64,000 nt of DNA from Streptomyces sp. NBC_01497. GTDB lineage: Bacteria; Actinomycetota; Actinomycetes; Streptomycetales; Streptomycetaceae. The notes beneath the pieces were generated by a model. The model did no database searches. It saw only the letters and a program-made list of their open reading frames with translations, and was not told the DNA's origin. Location of the stretch: contig NZ_CP109427.1 of NCBI RefSeq assembly GCF_036250695.1, positions 2,914,001 to 2,978,000 of the forward strand, given 5' to 3'. Of the stretch, positions 51,388-59,014 are shown one piece after another. Made by a program: the position numbers and the translations under genes. How positions within the stretch are numbered: the stretch's first letter is position 1; every line of letters starts with the position of its first letter.

Positions 51388-52002
51388 ATGGCGAGGAGTA
51401 CGCCCACGGCCACGGCGGAACCGCGCAGAGCCATGCGCGCGGACGCCCGCCGCAACTACGAGCGCCTCCTGACCGAGGCCCGTACCGGCTTCGCGGAACA
51501 CGGCACGGACACGTCGCTGGAGGACATCGCGCGACGCGCGGGGGTCGGCATCGGCACGCTGTACCGCCACTTTCCCAACCGCCAGGCGCTGATGAGCGCG
51601 GTCTTCCAGGACGCGCTGGCCGCCCTCCTGGAGCGGGCGCGTGCGCTCGGCGAGTCCGAGAACCCGTGCCGGGCGCTCGTCGAGTGGCTCCGGGCGTTCG
51701 TGACGTACGCGGGCGAGTACCGGGGGCTGTCACAGGCGCTGATGTCCGCCCCGCGTGACGACGACACTTCCGCGCTGGGCCGCTGCAACGGTCCGCTGCG
51801 CACGGCCGGGGACGCGCTCCTCTCGCGCGCGCAGCGGGCGGGCGCCGTACGGGAGGGCGTGTCGATCGAGGACCTGCTCCAGCTCACCAACGCGATCGCG
51901 CTGGCGTCGGAGCAGACACCCGAGGACCCGGAGCTGGCGGACCGGCTGCTGGCCCTCACGCTGAAGGGCCTGACACCGCGCCCGTCCGGCCCGCAGGCGT
52001 AG
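51388..52002 (+). CDS. TetR family transcriptional regulator
   Basis: A 204-residue TetR repressor. The HTH is near residues 22-66: RRNYERLLTEARTGFAEHGT, SLEDIARRAGVGIGTLYRHF and PNRQALMSAVF. The C-terminal part resembles the SbtR-like group (YAGEYRGLSQALMSA, EDLLQLTNAIALASEQ). AAGGGA lies upstream of ATG 51388. It is isolated between the accA2 terminator and the convergent DeoR gene. The target is unknown. Confidence 0.9.
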   Translation: MARSTPTATAEPRRAMRADARRNYERLLTEARTGFAEHGTDTSLEDIARRAGVGIGTLYRHFPNRQALMSAVFQDALAALLERARALGESENPCRALVEWLRAFVTYAGEYRGLSQALMSAPRDDDTSALGRCNGPLRTAGDALLSRAQRAGAVREGVSIEDLLQLTNAIALASEQTPEDPELADRLLALTLKGLTPRPSGPQA

Positions 52003-52179
52003 CGCGCGACGACGACCGCCCGGACCCCTCCCAGGCCGACCACGACCGCCCCGACCCCTCCCCGGGCCGTTCTCCCGCTCTCCTTGACGCCGCTGTTCCG
52101 CTCTCGCGCGACATGAGGACCCCGGCCGCACCGGGGAGGGGGGTGGCCGGCGCGCGACGGTTCACGCACCGGCCCGCGG

Positions 52180-53160
52180 CTACCTCCTGCGCAGGTCCCC
52201 GACCCGGGCCCGCTCGCGCTCCCGATCGGCGGATTCCGCCCTCGACGCCTGCGACGGCGTGGCGCTGCGCAGATGCGCCGGTCCCCCGTGGGTACGCCGC
52301 TGTCCGGGCAGCGGCGCCTCCCGGCGGGGCTCGGCCGGCGGCTCGGCCGCCGTCACCTCACTCGCGACGCCACCGGCGCCCGTACCGGCCACCGACACCT
52401 GCACACCCTGGTCCGCGAGCGCCTGGAGTTCCATCGCGGCCCGCTCGTCGTGGGCCGGCGGCTCGTCCGTCACCAGGCGGCTGATGAGGTCCGTGGGCAC
52501 CGTCTGGAACATCGTGTCCGTCGCCAGCTTGGTGTGGTCGGCGAGCACCACCACCTCGCCCGCGGCCCGCACGAGCGCCCGGTCGACGCTCGCCGAGAGC
52601 ATGTTGGACGTGGACAGGCCCCGCTCGGCGGTCAGGCCCGTACCGGACAGGAAGGCGCGGCTCACCCGGAGGCCCTGGAGGGACTGCTCGGCACCGCTGC
52701 CGACGAGCGCGTAGTTGGAGCCGCGCAGCGTGCCGCCCGTCATCACCACCTCGACGCGGTTCGCGTGCGCCAGCGCCTGGGCGACCAGCAGCGAGTTGGT
52801 CACGACGGTGAGACCCGGCACCCGGGCGAGCCGGCGGGCCAGTTCCTGCGTGGTCGTGCCCGCGCCCACGACCACGGCCTCGCCCTCGCCCACGAGGGTG
52901 GCGGCGAGATCGGCGATGGCGGTCTTCTCGGCCGACGCCAGGTGCGACTTCTGCGGGAAGCCGGACTCCCGCGCTAACCCGCCGGGCAGGACCGCGCCGC
53001 CGTGCCGGCGGTCGAGGAGGCCTTCGGCCTCCAGTGCCCGTACGTCACGCCGTACGGTCACTTCTGAGGTCTGGACGACACGGGCGAGCTCACGGAGGGA
53101 CACGGCTCCGTTGGCGCGCACCATCTCGAGGATCAACTGGCGACGTTCTGCAGCGAACAC
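52180..53160 (-). CDS. DeoR/GlpR family transcriptional regulator
   Basis: A 326-residue regulator. The HTH is near residues 4-56 (RRQLILEMVRANGAVSLREL, VVQTSEVTVRRDVRALEAEG), and the sugar-phosphate-binding DeoRC domain follows (IADLAATLVGEGEAVVVGAG, TNSLLVAQALA, MTGGTLRGSNYALVG, VVVLADHTKLATD). Residues from about 245 are an added Arg/Glu/Pro-rich tail of some 80 residues. GTG 53160 lacks a ribosome site; TACTGT (minus strand, 53173-53168) ends 7 nt before it, suggesting a leaderless mRNA. Effectors of the family are sugar phosphates. A link to the deo-type genes 3-10 kb away is conceivable but unproved. Confidence 0.92.
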   Translation of the reverse strand: MFAAERRQLILEMVRANGAVSLRELARVVQTSEVTVRRDVRALEAEGLLDRRHGGAVLPGGLARESGFPQKSHLASAEKTAIADLAATLVGEGEAVVVGAGTTTQELARRLARVPGLTVVTNSLLVAQALAHANRVEVVMTGGTLRGSNYALVGSGAEQSLQGLRVSRAFLSGTGLTAERGLSTSNMLSASVDRALVRAAGEVVVLADHTKLATDTMFQTVPTDLISRLVTDEPPAHDERAAMELQALADQGVQVSVAGTGAGGVASEVTAAEPPAEPRREAPLPGQRRTHGGPAHLRSATPSQASRAESADRERERARVGDLRRR

Positions 53161-53211
53161 GGAACTGACAGTAACCCCAATGACCGTCTGCTTTCAGCAG
53201 TTTGCACCTAA

Positions 53212-53243
53212 TTACCGAAGTTGTACGTACGGGGTGTCGGTAA
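53212..53243. promoter_or_regulatory. Inverted repeat upstream of the DeoR-type gene
   Basis: TTACCGA (53212-53218) and TCGGTAA (53237-53243) are perfect inverted repeats 18 nt apart in an AT-rich patch 52 nt upstream of the regulator start. They could be an autoregulatory site. Confidence 0.4.
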
Positions 53244-53352
53244 GTGGTATACGGGGAACCGGAACATGTCCTGCGGACACCGGAACCGTAACCGCCCCGG
53301 CGCCCTCCGGCCGGCTCCGCCCGCCCAACGCCCGCCCACGACAGGGCCGGTG

Positions 53353-53374
53353 GGGCGGCGCGACGGTGCCGCCC
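53353..53374 (-). terminator. Possible terminator of the lpdA-like gene
   Basis: GGGCGGC (53353-53359) and GCCGCCC (53368-53374) form a 7-bp stem with an 8-nt loop, 11 nt beyond the stop of the minus-strand gene. Confidence 0.45.
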
Positions 53375-53384
53375 GCGCCGCGCC

Positions 53385-54824
53385 TCAGACCTCCCCGGCC
53401 GCCTTGCGCACGTGCAACTGCCGCGCGACCTCGGCGATCGAACCCGAAAGGGACGGATACACCGTGAAGGTGTTCGCGATCTGTTCCACCGTCAGGTTGT
53501 TGTCGACAGCGATCGAGATCGGATGGATCAGTTCACTCGCGCGGGGCGCGACGACCACACCGCCCACCACGATCTCCGTGCCGGGACGCGCGAAGATCTT
53601 CACGAAGCCGTCCCTGATGCCCTGCATCTTGGCGCGGGGGTTGCGCAGCAGCGGCAGCTTGACGACGCGCGCGTCGATCCGGCCCTCGTCCACGTCGGCC
53701 TGGCTGTAACCGACCGTCGCGATCTCCGGGTCGGTGAAGACGTTCGCGGACACGGACTTCAGGTTCAGCGGCGCCACCGAGTCGCCGAGGAAGTGGTACA
53801 TCGCGATGCGCCCCTGCATCGCGGCGACGGACGCGAGCGCGAACACGCCCGTCACGTCGCCTGCCGCGTAGACGCCGGGCGCGGAGGTGCGCGAGACCCG
53901 GTCCGTCTTGATGTGGCCCGACGGCTTGAGGACGACCCCGGCCTCCTCCAGGCCCATCCCGGCCGTGTTCGGGATCGCGCCGACGGCCATCAGGCAGTGC
54001 GAGCCGCTGATGACCCGGCCGTCGGAGAGCGTCACCTCGACGCGGTCGCCGACCCGCTTGGCGGCGGCGGCGCGGGAGCGGGACATGACGTTCATCCCGC
54101 GGCGGCGGAAGACGTCCTCCAGGACGGCCGCCGCGTCCGGGTCCTCACCGGGCAGCACCCGGTCGCGGGACGACACGAGCGTGACGCGGGAGCCGAGCGC
54201 CTGGTAGGCGCCGGCGAACTCGGCGCCGGTCACACCGGAGCCGACCACGATGAGCTCCTCGGGGAGCTCGTCCAGGTCGTACACCTGCGTCCAGTTGAGG
54301 ATGCGCTCGCCGTCGGGCTGCGCGTCCGGGATCTCGCGGGGGTGACCGCCGGTGGCGATCAGCACGGCGTCCGCCGTCAGCACTTCCTGCTCGCCGTCCG
54401 CGAGCTCCACGACGACCGTGCGGGAACCGTCGGTGCCCTGCCGCCCGTCGAGCCGGCCCCGGCCGCGCAGGACCCGCGCCCCGGCCCGCGTCACGGACGC
54501 CGAGATGTCGTGGGACTGCGCCAGCGCGAGCCGCTTGACCCTGCGGTTGACCTTGCCCAGGTCCACGCCGACGACCCGCGCGGACTTCTCCAGGGAGGGG
54601 GTGTCGTCCGCGACGATGATGCCGAGTTCCTCGTAGGAGGAGTCGAACGACGTCATCACCTCGGCGGTCGCGATGAGGGTCTTCGACGGCACGCAGTCGG
54701 TCAGCACCGAGGCACCGCCGAGCCCGTCGCAGTCGACGACGGTCACCTCCGCGCCGAGCTGGGCGCCCGCGAGGGCCGCCTCGTACCCGCCGGGTCCGCC
54801 GCCGATGATCACGATCCGGGTCAC
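53385..54824 (-). CDS. lpdA: LpdA-like NAD(P)H quinone reductase (flavoprotein disulfide reductase fold)
   Basis: A 479-residue FAD enzyme. The FAD site is RIVIIGGGPGGYEAALAGAQ, the NAD(P) site is LIVVGSGVTGAEFAGAY, and the second FAD segment is VYAAGDVTG. The redox-active CxxxxC of lipoamide dehydrogenase is broken: the site reads GGASVLTDCVPSKT, with only one cysteine. The catalytic His near the C terminus is also replaced (VYPSLSGSIAE). This matches M. tuberculosis LpdA (Rv3303c), an NAD(P)H:quinone reductase, rather than true lipoamide dehydrogenase. GTG 54824 has GAGG 10 nt upstream. Confidence 0.92.
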   Translation of the reverse strand: MTRIVIIGGGPGGYEAALAGAQLGAEVTVVDCDGLGGASVLTDCVPSKTLIATAEVMTSFDSSYEELGIIVADDTPSLEKSARVVGVDLGKVNRRVKRLALAQSHDISASVTRAGARVLRGRGRLDGRQGTDGSRTVVVELADGEQEVLTADAVLIATGGHPREIPDAQPDGERILNWTQVYDLDELPEELIVVGSGVTGAEFAGAYQALGSRVTLVSSRDRVLPGEDPDAAAVLEDVFRRRGMNVMSRSRAAAAKRVGDRVEVTLSDGRVISGSHCLMAVGAIPNTAGMGLEEAGVVLKPSGHIKTDRVSRTSAPGVYAAGDVTGVFALASVAAMQGRIAMYHFLGDSVAPLNLKSVSANVFTDPEIATVGYSQADVDEGRIDARVVKLPLLRNPRAKMQGIRDGFVKIFARPGTEIVVGGVVVAPRASELIHPISIAVDNNLTVEQIANTFTVYPSLSGSIAEVARQLHVRKAAGEV

Positions 54825-55286
54825 GAAAAATCAGCCTCGCGTCGTCTGCCGGCCGTCACTCACCCGGGCCGGGCTCCTGGGTGCCCCGGGAAGGAGGGTG
54901 CTCCGGGGGCGATGGAATACATGTCTCATTGTCCCGCACGCCATGGGTGCCGCGGTCACGGGTCCGCCAAACGCCCGCCCGGCGCGGCGGACGGCCGGGC
55001 CCGGCGCCCGTCACCCGCGGGAAGCGGCCGTTCTCCACGACGCCACGGGACACCGGGCCGGGCCGGACCCGGGGCCGCGGCGAGCGGGTCCGTACGGGCC
55101 GCCCCTGCGAAGCGTCCACCCGCGCACGCCTGCGCGCATCCCCGCGCACCGGCGTACGCGCCGGCGCCGGTGCGGGCGCGTACGGAGCGATGACGGGTGA
55201 CGCCTTGGCCCCCGGCCGCCCCACGGCGCGCCCCGGGTCCGGCCCACGAACCCCGGCCCTCCCACCCCTCCCGTACCCTCGACCCC
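54825..55286. other. Divergent intergenic region
   Basis: 462 bases between the LpdA-like and cyclotransferase-like genes. The sequence is very GC-rich with no credible gene. The right end contains the leaderless-type -10 TACCCT (55274-55279) of the next gene. Confidence 0.45.
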
Positions 55287-55724
55287 ATGTCGCTCTACGC
55301 CGCGTATGCCGGCAACCTCGATGCGCGGCTGATGTCCCGCCGCGCCCCGCACTCCCCCCTGCGCGGCACGGGGTGGCTGAACGGATGGCGGCTGACCTTC
55401 GCCGGCGAGCAGATGGGCTGGGAGGGCGCACTCGCGACGATCGTCGAGGCGCCCCGTGAGCAGGTCTTCATCGCGCTCTACGACATCGCCCCGATGGACG
55501 AGGACTCGATGGACCGCTGGGAGGGCGTCGGGCTCGACATCTACCGCCGCATGCGGGTCCGGGTCGACACGCTGGAGGGCGCGGAGCCGTCGTGGCTCTA
55601 CGTGCTGAACGGCTACGAGGGCGGGCTGCCGTCCGCCCGCTACCTGGGTGAGGTCGCCGACGCCGCGGAGTCCGCGGGCGCGCCGCACGACTACGTGATG
55701 GAACTGCGCAAGCGCCCCTGCTGA
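55287..55724 (+). CDS. Gamma-glutamylcyclotransferase-fold (AIG2-like) protein
   Basis: A 145-residue protein with the GGCT/AIG2 fold. The substrate loop is YAAYAGNLDARLM (usually YGSNL). The catalytic Glu is probably in GWEGALATIVEAP. Further conserved parts are VFIALYDIAPMDEDSMDRWE and LYVLNGYEGGLPSARYLGEV. Relatives release 5-oxoproline from gamma-glutamyl compounds; the substrate here is unknown. TACCCT (55274-55279) ends 7 nt before ATG 55287 and there is no ribosome site, so a leaderless mRNA is likely. Confidence 0.88.
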   Translation: MSLYAAYAGNLDARLMSRRAPHSPLRGTGWLNGWRLTFAGEQMGWEGALATIVEAPREQVFIALYDIAPMDEDSMDRWEGVGLDIYRRMRVRVDTLEGAEPSWLYVLNGYEGGLPSARYLGEVADAAESAGAPHDYVMELRKRPC

Positions 55725-56133
55725 GCGGGCACCGCACCAGGATCCGCACGCCGCCGGGCCGGCGGAGCGCCTTGCGGGACCGTCACGGCGCCGGGGGCGG
55801 TCGCCCGTGGCACCGGGCCGAACGGCCGGCGCGTTCGCGCGGCCGGGGAGCGCGGGGCGGTCGCCCGCGACGCCGGGCGCAACGGCCGGGCGGAACGCGG
55901 GGACCAGCGGCGACCGCCGTTCGTCAGGGCCGTACGCCGAACGCCGCTGCGGGCCGCTGTTCGCCGCTGCGGACCGCCGTATGCTGCTCCGGGCCGCCCT
56001 TCGCCGCTGCGGGCCGCCGTGCGACGGAGTCGAACCGGGCCCGGTACGCCCGCCCGCCAGGCCGCGGCCGCACCCCGTCAGGTCGTCGTCGGAAACGACA
56101 ACGCAACAATCACACGGCCCCGGACCTCTTCAT
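55725..56133. other. Repeat-containing region upstream of PNP gene
   Basis: About 410 bases without a gene. Around 55795-55885, GGCGGTCGCCCG occurs twice about 60 bp apart, each followed by a CCGGGC(C)G..ACGGCCGG word. At 55941-56020 there are four 20-bp tandem units. Confidence 0.5.
55941..56020. repeat. 20-bp tandem repeat, four copies
   Basis: Units at 55941, 55961, 55981 and 56001, consensus TTCGCCGCTGCGGGCCGCCG. The second and fourth differ by one base; the third has several changes. A weaker fifth unit may precede at 55921. The array ends 113 bp before the PNP operator. Confidence 0.8.
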
Positions 56134-56163
56134 CTACGCGCGTAGGGCAGGAGCGGCTAGGCT
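56134..56163 (+). promoter_or_regulatory. Promoter and palindromic operator of the PNP gene
   Basis: CTACGCGCGTAG (56134-56145) is a perfect 12-bp palindrome. TAGGCT (56158-56163) fits the Streptomyces -10 and ends 6 nt before GTG 56170. The palindrome therefore covers the -35 position. The identical palindrome lies in the deoC promoter at 63330-63341. Confidence 0.72.
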
Positions 56164-56169
56164 CACGGC

Positions 56170-57006
56170 GTGAACGCATCTGTTACTTCGGCCACCGCCG
56201 ACAGCTCCGCCGACCCCTATGCCGCAGCGGACCGGGCCGCCGCGCGGCTGCGCGAGCTGTCCGGTGCCGAGAGCCACGACATCGTCCTCGTGATGGGCTC
56301 GGGCTGGGCACCCGCCGTCGACGCGCTCGGCGCCCCCGACGCCGAGTTCCCCATGGCCGACCTGCCCGACTTCCCCCCGCCGGTCGTCGAGGGCCAGGGC
56401 GGCACGGTCCGCTCGTACCGCATCGAGAGCTCCGGCAAGCGCGCGCTGGTCTTCCTCGGCCGTACGCACCACTACGAGGGGCACGGCGTGGCCACCGTGG
56501 CGCACGGGGTGCGCACGGCGGTCGCCGCCGGCTGCAAGACGGTCGTCCTGACGAACGGCTGCGGCGGCCTGCGCGAGGGCATGCGCCCCGGCCAGCCGGT
56601 GCTGATCAGCGACCACCTCAACCTGACGGGCATCTCCCCGATCGTCGGACCGCACTTCGTGGACCTCACCGACCTGTACTCGCCGCGCCTGCGCGCGCTG
56701 TGCAAGGAGATCGACCCGGAGCTCGAAGAGGGCGTGTACGCGATGTTCCCCGGCCCGCACTACGAGACGCCCGCCGAGATCAACATGGTGCGGGTGCTCG
56801 GCGGCGACCTGGTGGGCATGTCCACGGTCCTGGAGGCCATCGCCGCGCGCGAGGCGGGCGCCGAGGTGCTGGGCATCTCGCTGGTGACCAACCTCGCGGC
56901 GGGGCTGAGCGGTCAGCCGCTCAACCACGAGGAGGTCATCCAGGCCGGGCGCGACTCGGCGAAGCAGATGGGCTCGCTGCTCGCCAGGGTGCTGGAGCGC
57001 GTCTGA
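56170..57006 (+). CDS. Purine-nucleoside phosphorylase, trimeric type
   Basis: A 278-residue enzyme of the trimeric PNP class. It splits purine (deoxy)ribonucleosides with phosphate into base and (deoxy)ribose-1-phosphate. The visible motifs are LVMGSGWAPAVD, GRTHHYEGHG, TNGCGGLREGMRPGQPVLIS, GPHYETPAEINM and ISLVTNLAAGLS. GTG 56170 has no ribosome site and is immediately downstream of a -10 element, so the mRNA is probably leaderless. The phosphomutase gene follows 154 nt later on the same strand and would use its product. Confidence 0.95.
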   Translation: MNASVTSATADSSADPYAAADRAAARLRELSGAESHDIVLVMGSGWAPAVDALGAPDAEFPMADLPDFPPPVVEGQGGTVRSYRIESSGKRALVFLGRTHHYEGHGVATVAHGVRTAVAAGCKTVVLTNGCGGLREGMRPGQPVLISDHLNLTGISPIVGPHFVDLTDLYSPRLRALCKEIDPELEEGVYAMFPGPHYETPAEINMVRVLGGDLVGMSTVLEAIAAREAGAEVLGISLVTNLAAGLSGQPLNHEEVIQAGRDSAKQMGSLLARVLERV

Positions 57007-57160
57007 CCGTCCGGCGGGCGCCGCGCGCGGCGCCCGCCGCCCCGGACCCGCGCCCCGCCCCGCCGGCCCGTGTGCCCGTGTGCCACTACCGCCGGGCCGT
57101 GTGCCCGTACCGTACGAATCTCCCGCACCCGCACCACCTCTCGCAGGGGAAGGACCCATC

Positions 57161-58813
57161 GTGACGCAGGACTCCGTGACCGCCCGCGCCGAGGCCTGGC
57201 TGGCCGAGGACCCGGACGGCGACACCCGCGCGGAGCTGCGGGCGCTGATCGACTCGGGTGACGGCGCGGCGCTCGCCGAACGCTTCTCCGGGCTGCTGCA
57301 GTTCGGTACGGCCGGTCTGCGCGGGGAACTCGGCGCGGGCCCGATGCGGATGAACCGGGCCGTGGTGATCCGCGCCGCGGCCGGACTCGCCGCCTATCTC
57401 AAGGAGCAGGGCGAAGGCGGCGGGCTCGTGGTGATCGGCTACGACGCCCGCTACAAGTCGGCGGACTTCGCGCGCGACACCGCGGCCGTCATGACGGGTG
57501 CGGGGCTGCGCGCCGCGCTGCTGCCCGGCCCGCTGCCGACGCCGGTACTCGCCTTCGCCGTGCAGCACATGGGCGCGGTGGCTGGGGTGCAGGTGACGGC
57601 GAGCCACAACCCGCCGCAGGACAACGGCTACAAGGTGTACCTGGGCGGCGGTTCGCAGATCGTGCCGCCGGCGGACGGTGAGATCGCCGCGCACATCGGG
57701 GCGGTCCGCGCGCTCGGGGACGTCCCGCGCCCGGCGGACGGCTGGGAGGTCCTCGACGACACGGTGCTGACGTCGTACCTGGACCGTACGCAGGCGGTGC
57801 TGACCCCCGGCTCGCCGCGCACCGCGCGGGTCGTGCACACCGCCCTGCACGGCGTCGGCACGCGGACGGTGCTCGCGGCGTTCGCACGGGCCGGCTTCCC
57901 CGCGCCCGTGCCGGTGGCCGAACAGGCCGAGCCGGACCCGGCGTTCCCGACGGTCGCGTTCCCCAACCCGGAGGAGCCGGGCGCGATGGACCTGTCGTTC
58001 GCCACGGCCCGCGCCGCCCAGCCCGACGTCATCATCGCCAACGACCCGGACGCCGACCGCTGCGCGGTCGCGGTGCCCGATCCGGCGGCACCGGCCGGCT
58101 GGCGGATGCTGCGCGGAGACGAGGTGGGCGCGCTGCTCGCGGCGCACCTGGTCGCCAAGGGCGCGAAGGGCACCTTCGCCGAGTCGATCGTGTCGTCGTC
58201 GCTGCTCGCCCGGATCGCCGCCGCCGCGGGCCTGCCGTACGAGGAGACCCTGACGGGCTTCAAGTGGATCGCCCGGGTGCCCGGCCTGCGCTACGGCTAC
58301 GAGGAGGCGCTCGGCTACTGCGTCGACCCGGACGGCGTCCGCGACAAGGACGGCATCACGGCGGCGCTCCTGGTGGCGGAGATGGTCTCCGAACTGAAGG
58401 CGGAGGGCCGGACACTGACGGATCTCCTCGACGAACTGGCGCTCACCCACGGCCTGCACGCCACCGACCAGCTCTCCGCGCGCGTCGAGGACCTGTCCCT
58501 GATCGCCGCGTCGATGCGCCGCCTGCGCGAGCACCCGCCGACCGAACTGGCGGGCCTCACGGTGGCACGCGCCGAGGACCTGACGACCGGCCCGCACGGC
58601 CTCCCGCCGACGGACGGCCTGCGCTACACCCTGAGCGGCGCCCACGAGGCCCGCGTCATCGTCCGCCCCAGCGGCACCGAACCAAAGATCAAGTGCTACC
58701 TGGAGGCCGTCCTCCCGGTAGCGGACGCGGCAGCGCTCCCCGCCGCGAAGGAGGCAGCCGCGCGGCTCCTGGAGACCCTCAAGCAGGACCTGGCGAGGGC
58801 GGCGGGGCTCTGA
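57161..58813 (+). CDS. Phospho-sugar mutase (phosphopentomutase/phosphomannomutase type)
   Basis: A 550-residue alpha-D-phosphohexomutase. The phosphoserine is S148 in TASHNPPQDNGYK. The metal loop is DPDADR, the sugar loop is GYEEALGYCVDPD and the phosphate-binding site is RPSGTEPKIKCYLE. The long form (550 residues) is the PGM2/phosphopentomutase-like group, which converts (deoxy)ribose-1-P to -5-P as well as hexose phosphates. Position directly after PNP and near deoC supports the pentose role. GAAGGA lies before GTG 57161. A hairpin follows the stop by 5 nt. Confidence 0.94.
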   Translation: MTQDSVTARAEAWLAEDPDGDTRAELRALIDSGDGAALAERFSGLLQFGTAGLRGELGAGPMRMNRAVVIRAAAGLAAYLKEQGEGGGLVVIGYDARYKSADFARDTAAVMTGAGLRAALLPGPLPTPVLAFAVQHMGAVAGVQVTASHNPPQDNGYKVYLGGGSQIVPPADGEIAAHIGAVRALGDVPRPADGWEVLDDTVLTSYLDRTQAVLTPGSPRTARVVHTALHGVGTRTVLAAFARAGFPAPVPVAEQAEPDPAFPTVAFPNPEEPGAMDLSFATARAAQPDVIIANDPDADRCAVAVPDPAAPAGWRMLRGDEVGALLAAHLVAKGAKGTFAESIVSSSLLARIAAAAGLPYEETLTGFKWIARVPGLRYGYEEALGYCVDPDGVRDKDGITAALLVAEMVSELKAEGRTLTDLLDELALTHGLHATDQLSARVEDLSLIAASMRRLREHPPTELAGLTVARAEDLTTGPHGLPPTDGLRYTLSGAHEARVIVRPSGTEPKIKCYLEAVLPVADAAALPAAKEAAARLLETLKQDLARAAGL

Positions 58814-58818
58814 CGCCA

Positions 58819-58846
58819 CCCGGCGCACGTTCCGCGTTGCGCCGGG
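58819..58846. terminator. Terminator between phosphomutase and GH3 genes
   Basis: CCCGGCGCA (58819-58827) and TGCGCCGGG (58838-58846) form a perfect 9-bp stem with a 10-nt loop, starting 5 nt after the phosphomutase stop. The convergent GH3 gene ends 169 nt away. Confidence 0.75.
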
Positions 58847-59014
58847 GGAACCGTTGTGGTCCTGCGCGCGCCCCGGTCGGCTGAGGCCCGCTCCGACCCC
58901 TGCGCCGTCCGTCGTCCGCACGCGCCCGGGTCCGTGCAGCGGCGAACGGGACGGGCAACGGCGGGCCGCCCCCGGGCTGGTTGCCCCGGGGCCGGCCCGC
59001 CCGCTCCGTGGTGG

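Noticed and set aside
53385..54824. Dihydrolipoamide dehydrogenase
   Set aside because: One of the two redox cysteines and the catalytic histidine are missing.
55941..56020. CRISPR or Rep-type origin iterons
   Set aside because: Only four 20-bp units without spacers, no AT-rich unwinding region and no replication gene nearby.
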